Positions 16,326 to 25,170 are shown, counted from the stretch's first letter. The stretch is 64,000 nucleotides of DNA from Prauserella flavalba (GCF_003202235.1 NZ_MASU01000005.1:1-64000), one strand, 5' to 3'. A program made the numbers and translations. Notes: a model not told the origin generated them from the sequence alone.

Positions 16326-17524
16326 CGTCCGGCTACGCCCCGCACCGCGACCGGTGCGCGATCGCCGGGATCGGCGAGACGGCCTACACCAAGCGCTCCG
16401 GGATGAGCGACCTCGCGCTCGCCGTCACCGCGTGCACGGCGGCGCTGGAGGACGCGGGCATCCCCGCGGCCGAGGTCGACGGCATCGTCCGCAACGACTT
16501 CGACCTCGTCACCCACAACGAGCTGGCCGACGCGCTCGGCATTCCGAACCTCACGTACTGGGGCATCAACGGCGCGGGAGGATCGGCGGCACCGGCGCAG
16601 GTCGCGCAGGCGGTGGCCGCGATCGAGAGCGGCCAGGCGTCGACCGTGCTGGTGTTCCGCGCGCTCAACGGCCGCTCGGGCGCCGACCGCTACGGGCAGA
16701 CCCGGCGGGTCACCGACGGTCCGCTCGAGGTCGGTGGCGGCAGCACCTACGACGAGTACTTCCTGCCGCACGGGCTGGCCGCGGCCGGGCAGGCGTACGC
16801 GATGGTCGCCCGCAGGCACATGATCGAGTACGGCACGACGTCCGAACAGCTCGCGCACATCGCGCTCGCCTGCCGGGAACGCGCCAACGCCAATCCTCGC
16901 GCACAGCTGGGTCATCGCACGATGACCTTGGCCGACTACGAGGCCGCCCGCATGATCTCCGACCCGCTGCGGCTGTTCGACTACTGCCTGGAGACCGACG
17001 GCGCCTGCGCGCTCGTGGTCACCTCGGCGGAGCGCGCGCGGGACGGCCGCCGTCCCGCCGCGCTGATCCGCGCGGTGTCGATGGCGACCGGCCGGGCGCC
17101 GAAGGGCGGCGTGCTGTTCCCCGTGCTGCTGCGGGACTCCTACACGACGTTCCCCTCGGCGGCGGTCGCCGAGACCCTCTACCGCCGCGCCGGGTTCGGC
17201 CCCGACGAGATCGGCGTCGCCCAGATCTACGACTGCTTCACCATCACCGCGCTGATCCAGCTGGAGGACTACGGCTTCTGCGAGAAGGGCGAGGGCGGGC
17301 CGTTCGCGGCCAGCGGCGCGCTCGGCCTCGACGGGAGGCTGCCGATCAACACCGGCGGCGGGCACCTGTCGGAGGGCTACCTCCACGGCCTCAACCACGT
17401 GGTCGAAGGCGTGCGGCAGGTACGCGGCGAGTCGACGTCCACAGTGGAGCGCAACGAGGTCTGCCTCGTCACCGGTGGCTCGCCGCCCGCGTCCAGCGCG
17501 CTGATCCTGAGGAGGGACACATGA
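16322..17524 (+). CDS. Thiolase-fold protein without the active cysteine, Ltp2-like aldolase candidate
   Basis: 400 residues of the thiolase superfamily (starts ...CAIAGIGETAYTK). Where ordinary thiolases have the nucleophilic Cys, this protein reads GINGAGGSAAPAQ, so it cannot use the normal mechanism. Tyrosines Y303 (QIYDCF) and Y353 (SEGYLHG) lie 50 residues apart, the same spacing I recall for the catalytic tyrosines of the steroid side-chain aldolase Ltp2. The next gene, overlapping by 4 bp, encodes a DUF35 protein, the partner type Ltp2 needs. Likely role: retro-aldol cleavage of a beta-hydroxyacyl-CoA, releasing a short acyl-CoA and a ketone or aldehyde. This is inferred from active-site layout and context. 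Confidence 0.82.
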   Translation: MTSGYAPHRDRCAIAGIGETAYTKRSGMSDLALAVTACTAALEDAGIPAAEVDGIVRNDFDLVTHNELADALGIPNLTYWGINGAGGSAAPAQVAQAVAAIESGQASTVLVFRALNGRSGADRYGQTRRVTDGPLEVGGGSTYDEYFLPHGLAAAGQAYAMVARRHMIEYGTTSEQLAHIALACRERANANPRAQLGHRTMTLADYEAARMISDPLRLFDYCLETDGACALVVTSAERARDGRRPAALIRAVSMATGRAPKGGVLFPVLLRDSYTTFPSAAVAETLYRRAGFGPDEIGVAQIYDCFTITALIQLEDYGFCEKGEGGPFAASGALGLDGRLPINTGGGHLSEGYLHGLNHVVEGVRQVRGESTSTVERNEVCLVTGGSPPASSALILRRDT

Positions 17525-17901
17525 GCCTGCCGGTGCCCCGCACGACCGACCCGGACTCCGCGGAGTTCTGGGCCGGAGCCGCGAGGGGCGAGCTGCTGGT
17601 GGCGATCGGACAGGACGGCACACCCGTCCACCCGCCGCGCGTCACCGGCGTGAACACGCCGGTGCGCTGGGTGCGGGCCGAGGGCACCGCCCGGCTGCAC
17701 ACCTGGACCGTCGCCCGCCACACCGTCGACCCCGCCTTCCCCGCGCCCTACACGGTCGTGCTCGTGGAACTGGACGACCACCCGGGAGTCCGGTTCGCCG
17801 GGCACCTCCCCGGGACCCCGGAGCTGTACGCGGGAATGCCGATGCGCGTGCGGTTCACCGACCGCGACGGCACCGTCGTTCCACAGTGGATCCCCGCCTG
17901 A
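17521..17901 (+). CDS. DUF35 OB-fold protein lacking the zinc ribbon
   Basis: 126-residue DUF35-type protein, the small partner of thiolase-fold enzymes. The C-terminal OB-fold part is recognisable (RLHTWTVARHTVDPAF, then YTVVLVELDDHPGVRFAGHL). The N-terminal part has no cysteines at all, whereas the other DUF35 gene (21202) keeps two CxxC pairs; here the rubredoxin-like zinc ribbon has been lost. ATGA overlap with the thiolase-fold gene argues for a stable complex of the two products. It probably shapes the acyl-CoA site of the aldolase-like partner. Confidence 0.78.
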   Translation: MSLPVPRTTDPDSAEFWAGAARGELLVAIGQDGTPVHPPRVTGVNTPVRWVRAEGTARLHTWTVARHTVDPAFPAPYTVVLVELDDHPGVRFAGHLPGTPELYAGMPMRVRFTDRDGTVVPQWIPA

Positions 17902-17928
17902 CCCCCCGGAAGTTCAAGGAGGAACACC

Positions 17929-18312
17929 ATGCCGGAGACCGAACAGGACAAGCTGGCCGTCGTCGAGAAGCTCATCGAGGCTTTCAACAAACCTGACTTC
18001 GCCGCGCTCGAGGACATCCTCGCCGAGGACATCGTCTTCAGCCATAAGAACAAGGGCATGGAGGGCAGCGGGCGGGAGCAGCTGATCTCCAACATCAAGA
18101 TGATGAACGACGCCTTCCCCGGCCGGACCATCACCGCGACCAAACGCGGCGCCGTGGTCGGAGACGTCGTGTTCCGCGAGGCCGAATGGGGCGGCACCGC
18201 CGCCGTGGACGTGCCCGGCTTCGCGAAGGCGGGGGAGAAGGCACACCTGGACACCATGACGATCTTCGTGATCCGCGGCGGCCGGATCCACGAGTGGAGC
18301 GACTTCGGCTGA
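17929..18312 (+). CDS. NTF2-like/SnoaL-type protein
   Basis: 127 residues of the NTF2/SnoaL superfamily: an N-terminal helix (VVEKLIEAFNKPDFAALEDIL), EDIVFSHKNKGMEG, and a C-terminal strand pair (TMTIFVIRGGRIHEWSDFG). Strong ribosome site (aaggagg) 28 bp after the DUF35 stop. The operon has three acyl-CoA dehydrogenases but no crotonase or MaoC-type hydratase, so this protein is a candidate for an isomerase or hydratase step (inference); the fold includes ketosteroid isomerase and epoxide hydrolases. No catalytic residues can be assigned with confidence. Confidence 0.75.
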   Translation: MPETEQDKLAVVEKLIEAFNKPDFAALEDILAEDIVFSHKNKGMEGSGREQLISNIKMMNDAFPGRTITATKRGAVVGDVVFREAEWGGTAAVDVPGFAKAGEKAHLDTMTIFVIRGGRIHEWSDFG

Positions 18313-18340
18313 GCCGGAACCGGACCCGAAAGGAGACGCC

Positions 18341-19168
18341 GTGGGAGCACTGACCGGCAGGGTCGCGCTCGTCACGGGCGCCGCTCGCGGGCAGGGCCGC
18401 TCGCACGCGGTCCGGCTCGCCGAGGCCGGCGCCGACGTGATCGCGATCGACGTATGCGCGCCTGTTCCCGAGCTGCCCTACGACATGGCCACCCCCGAGG
18501 ACCTCGCTGAGACCACCCGGCTCGTCGAGGCACACGGCGGGCGGATCGTCGCCGCCGAGGTCGACGTCCGCGACCGGGACGGGCTCACCGGCGTCGTCGC
18601 GAAGGGCGTCGCCGAGCTCGGCGGCCTGGACGTGGTGGTCGCCAACGCCGGGGTGTCGACCATCCTGCCCGCCGAGGGCGTCTCGCCCTCGGCGATGTGG
18701 GAGGCGACCGTGGGCATCAACCTGACCGGCGTCTGGCACACCGTCGAGGCGGCGCTGCCGCCGATGCGGGAGTCCGGCCGCGGCGGCTCGATCGTCCTGA
18801 TCAGCTCCACCGCGGGCCTCAAGGGGCTGGTCGGTGCCACGGGAACCCCGGCGACGCTGGCCTACACGGCGAGCAAGCACGGCGTGGTCGGGCTGATGCG
18901 GGCCTACGCCGTGGGCCTGGCCAAGGAGAGCATCCGCGTCAACACCGTGCACCCGACCGGAGTGAAGACGCCGATGGTGACCAACGAATCGCTCGGCGCC
19001 TACTTCGCCGAGGACCCGGAGGACCTGGAGATGATGGCCAACGCACTGCCCGTCGAGCTGCTGCAGCCGGGCGACATCAGCGACGCGGTGCTGTGGCTCG
19101 CCTCGGACGCGGCGAGGTACGTGACGGGCGTGGCGCTGCCGGTGGATGCGGGGTTCCATGTCCGCTGA
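18341..19168 (+). CDS. Mycofactocin-type SDR oxidoreductase
   Basis: 275-residue SDR with cofactor motif VTGAARGQGRSHAVRLAEAGAD, the exact style of mycofactocin-coupled SDRs, followed by the long loop CAPVPELPYDMATPEDL. Catalytic S (SSTAG), Y and K (YTASK) are present. GTG start 18341 behind aaggaga. Related to the SDR at 12947, so the cluster has two likely mycofactocin-dependent alcohol oxidations, one at each end of the divergent promoter. Its 3' end overlaps the next acyl-CoA dehydrogenase start by 11 bp. Confidence 0.88.
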   Translation: MGALTGRVALVTGAARGQGRSHAVRLAEAGADVIAIDVCAPVPELPYDMATPEDLAETTRLVEAHGGRIVAAEVDVRDRDGLTGVVAKGVAELGGLDVVVANAGVSTILPAEGVSPSAMWEATVGINLTGVWHTVEAALPPMRESGRGGSIVLISSTAGLKGLVGATGTPATLAYTASKHGVVGLMRAYAVGLAKESIRVNTVHPTGVKTPMVTNESLGAYFAEDPEDLEMMANALPVELLQPGDISDAVLWLASDAARYVTGVALPVDAGFHVR

Positions 19169-20390
19169 GGTCACCGAGGCAGAGCTGGCCGAGTTCACCG
19201 AGACGGCCCGGAAATGGCTCGCGGAGCACCTGGAACCGAGGGGCGACGCGCCCCGCCGGTCGGTGGCGGTGTTCCACGACCTGCCCTACGACGAGGAGCG
19301 GGCGCTGATCGCCCGGATCCAGGAGTGGCTGCGCACCAGGTTCGACGCCGGGTACGGCGCACTGTCCTGGCCGGTGGAGCACGGCGGCGCGGGGCTGACC
19401 ACGCTGCACGAGGAGGCGTTCGCCGAGGCCGAGCGGCAGTTCGTGACGCCGGGCCAGCACGAGCTGACCTCGGTGAGCACCGCGCTGATCGCGCCCACCG
19501 TCCAGCTGTTCGGCACGCCAGGGCAGAAGGAACGGCTCGTGCGGCCGCTGCTGCGCGGCGACGAGCTGGCCTGCCAGCTGTTCTCCGAACCCTCGGCCGG
19601 ATCGGACCTGGCCGGGCTCGGCACGCGGGCGGTGCGCGACGGCGACCACTGGGTCGTCACCGGGCAGAAGGTGTGGAGCTCCGGCGCGCAGTTCGCGGGC
19701 TGGGGCGAGCTGATCACCCGCACGGACCCCGACGTGCCCAAGCACAAGGGCCTCACGGCGTTCCTGCTGCCGATGGACACCCCGGGCGTGGAGGTGCGGC
19801 CGCTGCGCCAGATGTCGGGCGGCTCCTCGTTCTGCGAGGTGTTCCTCGACGAGGTGCGGGTGCCGGACTCGCTGCGGCTCGGCGACGTCGGCGCGGGCTG
19901 GTCGGTGACCCTCGCGACGCTCGGGTTCGAACGCGGTCACTCCGGAGCGAACGCCGACCTCGGCGGCGGCTACGCGCAGCTGGCCGAGGACGCGCTGGCA
20001 CTCGGGCGCACCGGTGACCCCGAGGTGCGGCGGCTGCTCGCGGCCGTGTGGGTGGCCGAGAAGGTCGCCGCGATCTCCGCGCAACGCGACCGCGAGACCC
20101 GCCTGGCCGGAGGGGAGCCGGGCCCGATCGGGTCACTGCGCAAGCTGGCCTGGGCGCAGCGGCTCAAGCTGGTGTCCGAGGCGGCCGCGACGGTCCTCGG
20201 GCCGAGGCTGGTCGCCGACGCCGGGGACGGCACCTACCGCTGGACCGAGCACTACCTGGGCGCACCGGGCTACCGGATCGCCGGGGGCAGCGACGAGGTG
20301 CAGCGCACGATCATCGCGGAACGGCTCCTGGGGCTGCCGCCGGAGCCGAGGGCCGACCGCACCACGCCATGGAAGGACATCCCGAGATGA
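19158..20390 (+). CDS. Acyl-CoA dehydrogenase (FadE-like) 1
   Basis: 410-residue flavoprotein that introduces a 2,3 double bond into an acyl-CoA. FAD/substrate landmarks are FSEPSAGSDLAGLGTRA in the middle domain and YRIAGGSDEVQRTIIAERLLGLP at the end, a group where the catalytic Glu is not in the C-terminal GTSE-type position. The start is ATG 19158 inside the SDR 3' end; the next start overlaps its stop (ATGA). One of three ACADs here (also 22775, 26967). In steroid pathways such genes often form hetero-tetramers, so pairing with the ACAD at 26967 should be considered. Confidence 0.88.
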   Translation: MSAEVTEAELAEFTETARKWLAEHLEPRGDAPRRSVAVFHDLPYDEERALIARIQEWLRTRFDAGYGALSWPVEHGGAGLTTLHEEAFAEAERQFVTPGQHELTSVSTALIAPTVQLFGTPGQKERLVRPLLRGDELACQLFSEPSAGSDLAGLGTRAVRDGDHWVVTGQKVWSSGAQFAGWGELITRTDPDVPKHKGLTAFLLPMDTPGVEVRPLRQMSGGSSFCEVFLDEVRVPDSLRLGDVGAGWSVTLATLGFERGHSGANADLGGGYAQLAEDALALGRTGDPEVRRLLAAVWVAEKVAAISAQRDRETRLAGGEPGPIGSLRKLAWAQRLKLVSEAAATVLGPRLVADAGDGTYRWTEHYLGAPGYRIAGGSDEVQRTIIAERLLGLPPEPRADRTTPWKDIPR

Positions 20391-21205
20391 CCGGTTCGAC
20401 ACCGAAGACGGTCGCCGAGGCCGTCGAGGCCGCCCGTGAGTCGGCGCTCGCCGGCCGCCCGCTGGCAGGCCGGACCGCGCTGGTCACCGGCGGGTCGCGC
20501 GGGCTCGGCCGGGAGATCGCGATCGCGTTCGCCGCGGCGGGCGCCGACGTCGCGATCGTCTCCCGCAAGAAGGAGAGCTGCGAGGCGCTGGCCGAGGAGA
20601 TCGCCGCCGCGACCGGCAGGCGGACCAGCGCGCACGCCGCGCACGTCGGCGACTGGGACCGGCTGGGCCCGCTGCTCGACGAGGTCGAGCACGAGCTGGG
20701 CCCGGTGGACGTCCTCGCGAACAACGCCGGGATCGCGCCCGTGTACCCGAGCCTGGACGAGGTCAGCGAGACCCTGTTCGACAAGGTCTTCGGCGTCAAC
20801 GTCAAGGGACCGTTCCGGCTGATGGCCGCCGCGGGCAAACGGATGGTGGAGCGCGGCGGCGGGGTGATGCTCAACATCTCGTCGATGGCGTCGGGCCGCC
20901 CCACCGCGAGCGATCTGCCCTACGCCGCGGCGAAGGCGGCGCTCAACACCCTCACCGCCGGGTTCGCGCAGGAGTACGGGCCGAGCGTGCGGGTGAACAC
21001 GATCGTGGCGGGACCGTTCTTCACCGACATCAGCAAGGCGTGGGACAAGGACGCCTTCGCGGCGCTGGCGCAGGACTGGCCGCTGCGACGCGGCGGCGAT
21101 CCCGCCGAGATCGTCGGCGCCGCCCTGTACCTGTGCGGGCCGTCGGCGAGTTTCACCACCGGCGCCCTGCTCGCCGTCGACGGGGGAAGGCTGGCCGCAC
21201 CGTGA
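20387..21205 (+). CDS. SDR family oxidoreductase
   Basis: 272 residues. Classical NAD(P) motif TGGSRGLGR at about residues 35-43, NNAG, catalytic Ser (ISSMAS) and YAAAK. There is a 30-residue N-terminal helix before the Rossmann fold. It lacks the mycofactocin-type loop, so it is a freely exchanging NAD(P) enzyme; the basic SRKKES after strand 2 leans toward NADP. Overlaps by 4 bp at both ends (ATGA, GTGA). Likely a 3-hydroxyacyl-CoA or ring-alcohol dehydrogenase in the pathway. Confidence 0.86.
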   Translation: MTGSTPKTVAEAVEAARESALAGRPLAGRTALVTGGSRGLGREIAIAFAAAGADVAIVSRKKESCEALAEEIAAATGRRTSAHAAHVGDWDRLGPLLDEVEHELGPVDVLANNAGIAPVYPSLDEVSETLFDKVFGVNVKGPFRLMAAAGKRMVERGGGVMLNISSMASGRPTASDLPYAAAKAALNTLTAGFAQEYGPSVRVNTIVAGPFFTDISKAWDKDAFAALAQDWPLRRGGDPAEIVGAALYLCGPSASFTTGALLAVDGGRLAAP

Positions 21206-21621
21206 TCGGCAACCTGAGGACCGTGGACGACTCGTTGTTCATCGAGACCGCCGAGGGCGTCGCCCTGCGCGGGAGCCGGTGCGCCGACTGCGGCGCGTAC
21301 ACCTTCCCGTACCAGGGCGGCTGCCCGCGCTGCACCGGCGACTCGATGATCGAGGTGCCGCTCTCGCGCACGGGAACCCTGTGGTCGTGGACGGTGCAGG
21401 GCTTCCGGCCCAAGCCGCCGTACACCGGCACCGCCGACTCCTACGGCGTCGGCTACGTCGAGCTGCCCGGCGAGCTGATCGTCGAGGCGCGGCTGACCGA
21501 GGCCGACCCGGAACGGCTGCGCATCGGGATGCCGGTGGAGCTGGTGCTCGTGCCGTTCCGCACTGACGAGTCCGGTGTGGACGTGCACACCTTCGCTTTC
21601 GGGGAGGCCCGCCATGACTGA
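21202..21621 (+). CDS. DUF35 zinc-ribbon/OB-fold acyl-CoA-binding protein
   Basis: 139 residues. The N-terminal zinc ribbon is intact, CADC...CPRC (residues about 28-47), followed by the OB-fold (LWSWTVQGFRPKPPYTG). DUF35 proteins are obligate partners of thiolase-fold enzymes. Here the following gene is a thiolase with its active cysteine, overlapping by 8 bp. GTG start 21202, overlapping the SDR stop. Together they form the second thiolase/DUF35 pair of the operon and presumably a thiolytic C-C cleavage unit. Confidence 0.86.
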   Translation: MIGNLRTVDDSLFIETAEGVALRGSRCADCGAYTFPYQGGCPRCTGDSMIEVPLSRTGTLWSWTVQGFRPKPPYTGTADSYGVGYVELPGELIVEARLTEADPERLRIGMPVELVLVPFRTDESGVDVHTFAFGEARHD

Positions 21622-22759
21622 CGTCGCGATCGTGGGCATCGGGATGCACCGCTTCGGCCGCACCGACGGCGTGTCCGGCCGCGCCCAGGCCGTGCACGCC
21701 GCGCGGGAGGCCCTGCGCGATGCCGGGCTGCGCTTCTCCGACCTGCGGTTCGGGTTCGGCGGCTCGCATTCGGCAGGCGACGCCGACACCCTGGTCTCCG
21801 AGCTGGGCTTGACGGGCCTGCCGTTCATCAACGTCGCCAACGGGTGCGCCACCGGCGGCTCCGCGCTGATCGCCGCCGACGCCGCGATCCGCTCGGGGCA
21901 GCACGACCTCGGGATCGTCATCGGCTTCGACAAGCACCCGCGCGGGGCGTTCAACACCGATCCCGCCGAACACGGTATCGGCGCCTGGTACGGCGAGACC
22001 GGGCTGATGGTCACCACGCAGTTCTTCGGCATGAAGATCCAGCGGTACCTGCACGACACGGGTATCGACCCGGCCGTGCTCGCCACCATCGCCGAGAAGG
22101 CCTTCCGCAACGGCGCCCGCAACCCGATGGCCTGGCGGCGCAAGGAGATCAGCGCGGCGGAGATCGCGGCGGCGCCGATGATCTCCCACCCGCTGACGCA
22201 GTACATGTACTGCTCGCCAGGCGAGGGTGCGGTCGCGCTCGTGCTGTGCCGCGCCGACCGTGCCCGCGAGTACACCGGCCGGCCGGTGTTGCTGCGGTCG
22301 GCGGCGTTCCGCAGCCGCCGCTACGGCTCCTTCGAGGTGTTCGCGCCCTGGCTCGCCGCCGAGCGCGCGGACTCGCCGACGGTGGAGGCATCCCGGGCCG
22401 CCTTCGAGGCCGCGGGCATCGATCCGTCCGAAGTGGACGTCGCGCAGGTGCAGGACACCGAGTCCGGCGCCGAGCTGATGCACCTGGCCGAGACCGGGCT
22501 GTGCGCCCACGGCGAGCAGGAGAAGCTGATCGCCGACGGCGACACCGAGCTCGACGGCAGGCTGCCGGTCAACACCGACGGCGGCTGCATCGCCAACGGC
22601 GAGCCGATCGGTGCGTCCGGTTTGCGGCAGGTGTACGAGAACGTCCTGCAGCTGCGCGGCGCGGCGGGAGCACACCAGGTACCGGGGGAGCCGCGCGTCG
22701 GTTTCACCCACGTCTACGGCGCGCCGGGCATCTCCGCCTGCACGGTGCTCACACGCTAG
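21614..22759 (+). CDS. Thiolase family protein (lipid-transfer/SCP-x-like)
   Basis: 381 residues. The nucleophilic cysteine is present, C78 in NVANGCATGGSAL, unlike its paralogue at 16322. Near the C-terminus the usual GHPxGAxG is NGEPIGASG, with Glu replacing the His, a variation I associate with actinobacterial Ltp-type thiolases. Likely thiolytic cleavage of a 3-ketoacyl-CoA. It works beside the zinc-ribbon DUF35 protein encoded just upstream and ends 15 bp before the next acyl-CoA dehydrogenase. Confidence 0.86.
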   Translation: MTDVAIVGIGMHRFGRTDGVSGRAQAVHAAREALRDAGLRFSDLRFGFGGSHSAGDADTLVSELGLTGLPFINVANGCATGGSALIAADAAIRSGQHDLGIVIGFDKHPRGAFNTDPAEHGIGAWYGETGLMVTTQFFGMKIQRYLHDTGIDPAVLATIAEKAFRNGARNPMAWRRKEISAAEIAAAPMISHPLTQYMYCSPGEGAVALVLCRADRAREYTGRPVLLRSAAFRSRRYGSFEVFAPWLAAERADSPTVEASRAAFEAAGIDPSEVDVAQVQDTESGAELMHLAETGLCAHGEQEKLIADGDTELDGRLPVNTDGGCIANGEPIGASGLRQVYENVLQLRGAAGAHQVPGEPRVGFTHVYGAPGISACTVLTR

Positions 22760-22774
22760 GGAGGGGATGCGTTC

Positions 22775-24088
22775 ATGGTCTGGGGATTCGAGACCGAACC
22801 CGAAGTGCAGCGGGAGCTGGACTGGGTCGAGGAGTTCGTCCGCGAGGAGATCGAGCCCGTCGACCAGCTCGTCGAGCACGCCTGGAACCCGCGCGACCCC
22901 GTGCGCAACGCGCTGATCAAGCCGTTGCAGCAGCGGGTCAGGGAGCGGGACCTGTGGGCCTGCCACCTCGGCCCCGAGCTGGGCGGCAAGGGCTACGGGC
23001 AGCTGCGCCTGGCGCTGCTGAACGAGAAGCTCGGCCGCACACACTCCGGGCCGGTGGTGTTCGGCTGCCAGGCGCCGGACTCGGGCAACGCCGAGATCCT
23101 CGCCCACTACGGCAGCGACCACCTCAAGAAGACCTACCTCGAACCTCTCATCGAGGGCGACATCGTGTCGTGCTTCTCGATGACCGAGCCTCACGGCGGC
23201 TCGGACCCCACCGGCTTCCGTACCACCGCCCGCCTCGACGGCGACGAATGGATCATCAACGGCGAGAAGTGGTTCTCCAGCCACGCCCTGTTCGCCGAGT
23301 TCCTGATCGTGATGGCGGTGACCGAGCCCGATGCGCCGCCGCATCGCAGCATGTCGATGTTCGTCGTGCCCGCCGCCACCCCCGGCATCGAACGCGTGCG
23401 GGACGTCTCGGTGTGGGGCCACGAGGAGGCCGTGGGGACGCACCAGTACCTGCGCTACACCGACGTGCGCGTGCCCGCGGAGAACCTGCTCGGCGAGCGT
23501 GGCCAGGCGTTCGCCGTCGCGCAGACCCGGCTCGGCGGCGGCCGGATCCACCACGCGATGCGCACGGTCGGGCTGGTGCAGTCGGCGTTCGAGATGATGA
23601 AGCGCCGCGCGGTGTCGCGCACCACGAAGGGCGAGCGGCTCGCCGACAAACAGCTCGTCCAGGAGATGATCGCCGACTCGTGGATCCAGCTCGAGCAGTT
23701 CCGGCTGCTCGTGCTGCGCACCGCGTGGCGGATCGACCTGCACCGCGACTACAAGAAGGTGCGCGCCGACATCTCCGCCGTCAAAGCGGCGATGCCGAAG
23801 GTGCTCGCCGACGTCGCGGGCCGCGCCATCCAGCTTCACGGTTCGCTGGGGATCTCCAAGGAGCTGCCCTTCGGCAAGTGGGTGATGGAGTCGTTCCACA
23901 TGGGACTCGCCGACGGCGCGACCGAGGTCCACAAGGTGAACCTCGCGCAGGCACTGCTGCGCGGCACCCAACCCGACGACGGGCTGTTCCCGCCCTACAT
24001 CCTGCCCGCGCGCAGGGCCGAGGCGCGCGATCGGTTCGCCGACGTGCTCGCCGCGGCCGCCGACGACGGGGAGCCCTGCCGTGGCTGA
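22775..24088 (+). CDS. Acyl-CoA dehydrogenase (ACAD10/11-like) 2
   Basis: 437-residue FAD-dependent acyl-CoA dehydrogenase: CFSMTEPHGGSDPTGFRT in the middle domain, AIQLHGSLGISKELPF and DGATEVHKVNLAQ at the C-terminus, resembling the dehydrogenase half of human ACAD10/ACAD11. The gene overlaps by 8 bp with an aminoglycoside-phosphotransferase-like kinase gene, the other half of those human proteins. ATG 22775 behind gggagggg. Likely acts with the kinase on 4-hydroxyacyl-CoAs or a related acyl-CoA (inference). Confidence 0.88.
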   Translation: MVWGFETEPEVQRELDWVEEFVREEIEPVDQLVEHAWNPRDPVRNALIKPLQQRVRERDLWACHLGPELGGKGYGQLRLALLNEKLGRTHSGPVVFGCQAPDSGNAEILAHYGSDHLKKTYLEPLIEGDIVSCFSMTEPHGGSDPTGFRTTARLDGDEWIINGEKWFSSHALFAEFLIVMAVTEPDAPPHRSMSMFVVPAATPGIERVRDVSVWGHEEAVGTHQYLRYTDVRVPAENLLGERGQAFAVAQTRLGGGRIHHAMRTVGLVQSAFEMMKRRAVSRTTKGERLADKQLVQEMIADSWIQLEQFRLLVLRTAWRIDLHRDYKKVRADISAVKAAMPKVLADVAGRAIQLHGSLGISKELPFGKWVMESFHMGLADGATEVHKVNLAQALLRGTQPDDGLFPPYILPARRAEARDRFADVLAAAADDGEPCRG

Positions 24089-25145
24089 ACCGAGGACGCG
24101 GGAGACCGACACCGCCCCCGTGCGCCCTGGCGAGGACCTCGACTGGCCGCGCGTCGAGGAGTACCTGCGGGCGGAACTGCCCGAACTGGACGGCGAGTTC
24201 TCCGTGCTGCAGTTCCCGAACGGGTCCGCGAACCTGACCTACCAGATCCGCTTCGGCGACACGGCGCTGGTGCTGCGCCGCCCGCCGTTCGGCCTGATCG
24301 CGCCCGGCGCGCACGACATGGGCCGCGAGTACAAGACGTTGTCCCGGCTCTGGAAGAACTACCCCCGGGCGCCGCGCGCGCTGCTGTTCTGCACCGACCA
24401 CGTGGTGGCGGGTGCGGACTTCCTCGTGGTCGAGTACCGGCCGGGGATCGTCGTGTGGGACTCGGTGCCGCGGTCGATGGCCGCGCAGCCGGATGCGGGC
24501 CGCCGGATCGGGCTGGCGGTGATCGACGCGCTCGCCGACCTGCACCGCGTGGACGCCGAGGCGTGCGGGCTCGGCGACCTCGGCAGGCCCGAGGGCTTCC
24601 TCGAACGGCAGGTCCGGGGCTGGCGCAAGCGCTGGGAGCTGGCCGCCGTCGACGGTGGTGACCCGGCCGCGGCGGAGCTGGGGGAGCGGCTCGCGAGCGC
24701 GCTGCCCGGATCCGGGGCGCCCGCGATCGTGCACAACGACTTCAAGATCGACAACTGCCAGTTCTCGCCCGGCGACCCGGACGAGGTCATCTCCGTCTTC
24801 GACTGGGACATGGCCACGCTCGGCGATCCACTGGTCGACCTCGGCACCCTGCTCAACTACTGGCCCGACCCGGAGTTCGGCGACGCGGGCGCGCTCGTGT
24901 CGCTGGGCCTGTCGAAGCTGGGGCTGCCCTCGCGCGAAGAGCTGGTGGAGCGCTACGCCGCTCGCTCCGGACTCGACGTCGGCGATGTCGACTGGTACGA
25001 GGCCTACGGTTGTTTCAAGACAGCGGTGATCCTGCAGCAGCTGTACGCCCGGTACCTGCGCGGGGAGACCACCGACGAACGGATGGCCAGCCGGGGCGAC
25101 CACGTCTCGACCCTCGTGCGGCGAGGGCTGTCCCGCCTCGGGTGA
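24081..25145 (+). CDS. APH-fold phosphotransferase, ACAD11-type kinase domain
   Basis: 354 residues of the aminoglycoside-phosphotransferase/choline-kinase superfamily. Catalytic loop VHNDFKIDN (H218, D220) and metal motif FDWDMATLGDP (D241, D243) are intact, so it should be an active kinase. It is not an antibiotic-resistance enzyme by context: it sits in a CoA-catabolism operon, overlapping the ACAD gene by 8 bp. In human ACAD10/11 the same two domains are one chain; as I recall, ACAD11 phosphorylates 4-hydroxyacyl-CoA before elimination. Here the fusion is split. GTG start 24081. Confidence 0.86.
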   Translation: MAEPRTRETDTAPVRPGEDLDWPRVEEYLRAELPELDGEFSVLQFPNGSANLTYQIRFGDTALVLRRPPFGLIAPGAHDMGREYKTLSRLWKNYPRAPRALLFCTDHVVAGADFLVVEYRPGIVVWDSVPRSMAAQPDAGRRIGLAVIDALADLHRVDAEACGLGDLGRPEGFLERQVRGWRKRWELAAVDGGDPAAAELGERLASALPGSGAPAIVHNDFKIDNCQFSPGDPDEVISVFDWDMATLGDPLVDLGTLLNYWPDPEFGDAGALVSLGLSKLGLPSREELVERYAARSGLDVGDVDWYEAYGCFKTAVILQQLYARYLRGETTDERMASRGDHVSTLVRRGLSRLG

Positions 25146-25170
25146 CCATCAAGCCTGGAAGGAGCCGAAC

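Noticed and set aside
21239-24112. A 957-codon open frame on the minus strand
   Set aside because: It runs antisense through the DUF35, thiolase and ACAD genes, which have clear family motifs. In high-GC DNA such mirrored frames are common; the product is rich in Arg/Val/His/Asp with no domain signal.
24081-25145. Antibiotic (aminoglycoside) resistance phosphotransferase
   Set aside because: The fold is shared, but the gene overlaps an ACAD10/11-like dehydrogenase gene inside a catabolic operon.
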